A DNA stretch of 7,221 nt, from positions 1-7,221 of the forward strand of contig WAJW01000072.1 in assembly GCA_015523685.1 (NCBI GenBank). Reading direction: 5' to 3'. The stretch's first letter is position 1, and each line of letters starts with the position of its first letter. The DNA is from Archaeoglobaceae archaeon (GTDB lineage Archaea > Halobacteriota > Archaeoglobi > Archaeoglobales > JdFR-42). The notes below the pieces were generated by a model. That model saw only the letters and a list, made by a program, of their open reading frames with translations, made no database searches and was not told the origin of the DNA. This document shows, piece after piece, positions 4,996-7,221 of the stretch. The translations under genes were made by a program, and so were the position numbers.

Positions 4996-5553
4996 ATGGC
5001 TCAGGTAAAAAAGGAGGAGAAGTATCCCATAGCAAAGAGATTTGACATAGCGGATGTTCAGGTCTCAAGGGAAGCTCAGGCGGTTAAACCCGAGGTCATT
5101 GCAAGGCAGATAAAGAGGGCTAAAAATCCAGTCCTTGTTACTGGAGGGTATCTGCTTAAAGAACCTGAACTCGTCGATTATGCGGTTAAGTTCTACGAAA
5201 AGGGATTGAAAATAATTGCAACAGGTGGGTCAAGCAAACCTTTGATAGAGAGGGGTGTGGAGCCACTTACGGTTTCATACACCCTTCATCACTTCACCCA
5301 GTACATGCTGGATGATGAATGGCAGGGATTTGATGGAAACGGGAAGTATGATGTGGTTCTCTTTCTGGGTTTCATTCCCTACTATCTATCAAGGATGCTT
5401 TCTGCCCTCAAACACTTCTCAAAGGTGACCACCATCTCAATTGATCAGTTCTATCAACCACATGCAAAATTCAGCTTCACGAACCTGACAAGGAACAAGG
5501 AACTTCATTACAGGATGCTCGATGAAATTATTAATCTTATTGGAGGTGAGTGA
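4996..5553 (+). CDS. cdhB: ACDS complex epsilon subunit
   Basis: 185 residues; the family is usually about 170, the excess being a charged N-terminal tail. CdhB forms the alpha2-epsilon2 CODH component with CdhA. It has a Rossmann-like DHS-type fold thought to take part in flavin-linked electron transfer rather than catalysis. Recognisable blocks are RAKNPVLVTGG (41-51), ATGGSSK (75-81), GFDGNGKYDVVLFLGF (111-126) and FYQPHAKFSF (152-161), then the C-terminal LDEIINLI helix. It contains no cysteine, so it carries no Fe-S cluster. It starts 4 nt after the cdhA stop and ends 1 nt before cdhC; its last codons carry the cdhC ribosome site, a sign of tight translational coupling for a fixed-stoichiometry complex. 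Confidence 0.95.
   Translation: MAQVKKEEKYPIAKRFDIADVQVSREAQAVKPEVIARQIKRAKNPVLVTGGYLLKEPELVDYAVKFYEKGLKIIATGGSSKPLIERGVEPLTVSYTLHHFTQYMLDDEWQGFDGNGKYDVVLFLGFIPYYLSRMLSALKHFSKVTTISIDQFYQPHAKFSFTNLTRNKELHYRMLDEIINLIGGE
5542..5549 (+). promoter_or_regulatory. cdhC Shine-Dalgarno inside the cdhB 3' end
   Basis: GGAGGTGA is a perfect anti-SD match 5 nt before ATG 5555 and encodes the last residues of CdhB. It settles the cdhC start at 5555 rather than the upstream in-frame ATG 5522. Confidence 0.8.
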
Positions 5554-5554
5554 A

Positions 5555-7009
5555 ATGGAATTTCCATTCGATATATCCCCGATGTACGAAGGAGAGAGGA
5601 TAAGAAAACAGGATATGTATGTGGAGCTTGGTGGCCCCACCCAGCCCGGTTTTGAGCTTGTTATCTCCGCATCTCCGGATGAGATTGAGGACATGAACTT
5701 TACACTTATCGGACCGGATATAAGCGAGATGGAGGAGGGAAAGGCCTATCCGTATGCAATGATTTACAGAATCGCTGGTAAACAGGTTGAAAAGGATCTT
5801 GAGCCTGTGGTAGAGCGAAGGAATCACGACTTCCAGAACTACATAGAGGGGTACATGCATCTCAACCAGAGGTATGACATATGGATAAGAATAAGTAAAT
5901 CCGCGGTGAAAAAAGGCCTTAATTCATTCGAACAAATTGCCAAGGCAACCATGATGCTGTTCAAGAATGAACTTCCCTTCATAGAAAAGATAGATGCGAC
6001 ATACATAACAGACAGGGAAGAGGTTGAGAAAAGATTGCAGGAAACAATGAAAATCTATGAGGAGAGGGATCTCAGAACTCTGAGTCTGCACGATGAAGAT
6101 GTTGAGGAGTTTTACAGCTGTACCCTCTGCCAGAGCTTTGCCCCCACCAATGTATGCGTTATTGCCCCCGACAGGGTTTCCCTCTGTGGAGCGATAACAT
6201 GGTTTGATGGTAGAGCCTCCGCAAAGGTTGATCCAGAAGGACCGAATGCTCCCATACCCAAGGGAGAGCTGGTGGATGAAATAGGAGGAGAATATACGGG
6301 TGTAAACGAATTTGCAAAGGAGAGATCGGGTGGAGAGTACGACAGAATAAAGCTCCATTCATTTTTCGAGTTTCCTCATACATCCTGTGGTTGCTTTGAG
6401 GTTATAGGATTCTATATGCCAGAGGTGGATGGAATTGGATGGGTTCACAGAGGTTACGATGAGCCCGCACCAAATGGCCTGACATTCTCCACCATGGCTG
6501 GTCAGACAGGTGGCGGAAAACAGGTGGTTGGATTCCTGGGCATAGGAATTGGATATTTCAAATCTCCAAAGTTCATTCAGGCCGATGGGGGATGGAAAAG
6601 AACTGTATGGATGCCAAAATCTCTGAAAGAGAGGGTTCTTGAGTTCATTCCTGATGAGATGAAGGACAAAATTGCCACCGAAGAGGATGCAGGAACAATC
6701 GACGAGCTTAAAGAATTTCTCAAAAAGGTGAATCATCCAGTGGTTACCGGGGTGGTCAGAGATATCGATGGTGCAAAGATAACAGACGGATGGGTTGAGG
6801 AAAAAGAGGAAGAGGCTCCGATTGAGGCCCCGGCAGAGACAGGAAAAGTACAGGAAACACCCGCAATGCAGCAGATCCAGCCGGGTCAGATTCCTGTGTT
6901 TACACCACAGCCCGTTATGAACCCTGTATCGGGTGGAGGGATCAAGCTCGTTATAAAAAATGCGAAAATAAACATTGAAAAAATTGTTGTCTCAAAAAAG
7001 GATAGCTGA
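5555..7009 (+). CDS. cdhC: ACDS complex beta subunit, acetyl-CoA synthase (A cluster)
   Basis: 484 residues, full length for archaeal CdhC, which lacks the N-terminal CODH-binding domain of bacterial AcsB. It forms or cleaves acetyl-CoA from CO, a methyl group delivered by the corrinoid protein, and CoA, on the Ni-Ni-[4Fe-4S] A cluster. All A-cluster ligands are present: C189, C192, C201 and C211 (YSCTLCQSFAPTNVC...SLC) and the distal-nickel pair C278/C280 in HTSCGCFE. This spacing is identical to that known for Methanosarcina CdhC. The conserved GWVHRGY (295-301) and STMAGQTGGGKQVVGFLGIG (312-331) stretches follow. The C terminus has a Glu/Pro/Gln-rich linker (about 416-460) and a conserved-looking GGIKLVIKNAKINIEKI tail, probably a flexible arm tethering it to the rest of the complex. 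It lies third in the cdhABC operon. Confidence 0.97.
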   Translation: MEFPFDISPMYEGERIRKQDMYVELGGPTQPGFELVISASPDEIEDMNFTLIGPDISEMEEGKAYPYAMIYRIAGKQVEKDLEPVVERRNHDFQNYIEGYMHLNQRYDIWIRISKSAVKKGLNSFEQIAKATMMLFKNELPFIEKIDATYITDREEVEKRLQETMKIYEERDLRTLSLHDEDVEEFYSCTLCQSFAPTNVCVIAPDRVSLCGAITWFDGRASAKVDPEGPNAPIPKGELVDEIGGEYTGVNEFAKERSGGEYDRIKLHSFFEFPHTSCGCFEVIGFYMPEVDGIGWVHRGYDEPAPNGLTFSTMAGQTGGGKQVVGFLGIGIGYFKSPKFIQADGGWKRTVWMPKSLKERVLEFIPDEMKDKIATEEDAGTIDELKEFLKKVNHPVVTGVVRDIDGAKITDGWVEEKEEEAPIEAPAETGKVQETPAMQQIQPGQIPVFTPQPVMNPVSGGGIKLVIKNAKINIEKIVVSKKDS

Positions 7010-7015
7010 TGTATC

Positions 7016-7022
7016 GGGGTGT
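7016..7022 (+). promoter_or_regulatory. Ribosome binding site for the CooC-like gene
   Basis: GGGGTGT, a partial match to GGAGGTGAT, sits 6 nt before TTG 7029. This supports TTG as start; no in-frame ATG exists between the cdhC stop region and the P-loop. Confidence 0.45.
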
Positions 7023-7028
7023 AAGAAG

Positions 7029-7221
7029 TTGGCAAGTGTTGCGGTGAGCGGTAAGGGTGGCACAGGAAAGACTGTTATCTCAGCCCTCCTCGTGAAATTC
7101 GCATCTGAGACGGGAAAGAGGGTTCTCGCGGTAGATGCAGATCCTGACTCAAATCTTCCAGAGGCTCTGGGAGTTGAAGTTGAAAAAACCCTTGGTGAGA
7201 TCAGGGAGCTTTTTCAGGAAA
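7029..7221 (+). CDS. cooC: CooC-type nickel-insertion ATPase, N-terminal part (cut by window edge)
   Basis: Only the first 64 codons are present; the gene runs off the end. It encodes a MinD/SIMIBI-class ATPase with a deviant Walker A loop, SGKGGTGKT (7-15), including the signature Lys9 that reaches across the dimer. The switch I segment VDADPDSNLPEALG (35-48) is typical of CooC, the ATP-dependent factor that loads nickel into CODH/ACS, and separates it from ParA/MinD. In methanogen cdh operons a cooC-like gene sits between cdhC and cdhD, which is the position here, so cdhD and cdhE may follow beyond the window. The start is taken as TTG 7029 because it gives a complete first beta strand (ASVAVSG) before the P-loop. 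GTG 7044 would remove that strand. The Ni-binding CxC motif expected further downstream is not in view. Confidence 0.9.
   Translation, partial: MASVAVSGKGGTGKTVISALLVKFASETGKRVLAVDADPDSNLPEALGVEVEKTLGEIRELFQE

Noticed and set aside
5522..5554. N-terminal extension of cdhC from ATG 5522
   Set aside because: ATG 5555 follows a perfect GGAGGTGA, and the resulting numbering places the A-cluster cysteines exactly as in known CdhC.
1..7221. CRISPR array, insertion sequence, transposase or prophage signs
   Set aside because: No spaced direct repeats, terminal inverted repeats or mobile-element proteins are visible.

Overview
This window is archaeal. It carries a tRNA gene with a bulge-helix-bulge intron, TATA/BRE-type promoters, Shine-Dalgarno sites complementary to the archaeal 16S 3' end, and proteins of the archaeal (tetrahydromethanopterin-type) Wood-Ljungdahl pathway. 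Arginine codons AGA/AGG and isoleucine ATA dominate, and the proteins are rich in Lys and Glu, as in hyperthermophilic Euryarchaeota. An Archaeoglobales member (Archaeoglobus, Geoglobus or Ferroglobus type) fits best, but nothing here is strictly diagnostic, and a methanogen or methanotroph relative is possible.

Layout, all on the + strand. Positions 1-125 are non-coding as far as can be told and contain a tRNA promoter. An intron-bearing tRNA-Tyr(GTA) follows at 126-235, with a T-rich terminator. An AT-rich spacer ends in a TATA promoter that places transcription on or beside the first start codon. A three-gene module comes next: (i) a 155-residue three-cluster iron-sulfur protein, combining a CdhE-type Fe-S domain with an FwdG-like ferredoxin; (ii) an FwdB-like molybdo/tungstopterin subunit; (iii) an FwdD-like pterin-binding subunit with its own apparent promoter. 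After a short promoter-bearing gap begins the acetyl-CoA decarbonylase/synthase (ACDS, CODH/ACS) operon: cdhA, cdhB and cdhC, tightly coupled, then the start of a CooC-type nickel-insertion ATPase cut off by the window edge. By analogy with known cdh operons, cdhD and cdhE may follow outside the window.

How the genes work together. CdhA/CdhB interconvert CO2 and CO. CdhC condenses CO, a corrinoid-carried methyl group and CoA into acetyl-CoA, or does the reverse. The CooC-like ATPase probably loads nickel. The upstream module resembles subunits B, D and G of formylmethanofuran dehydrogenase, which fixes or releases CO2 on the methyl branch of the same pathway.

The most notable observation concerns the FwdB-like protein. 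It keeps the metal-ligand cysteine and the N-terminal Fe-S motif, but at the positions I align with the catalytic His119 and Arg288 of FwdB it has Met102 and Gly262. No FwdA or FwdC lies beside it. The module may therefore not be an ordinary formylmethanofuran dehydrogenase but a diverged pterin enzyme placed next to CODH/ACS. The alignment uses reference sequences recalled from memory and needs a real alignment.
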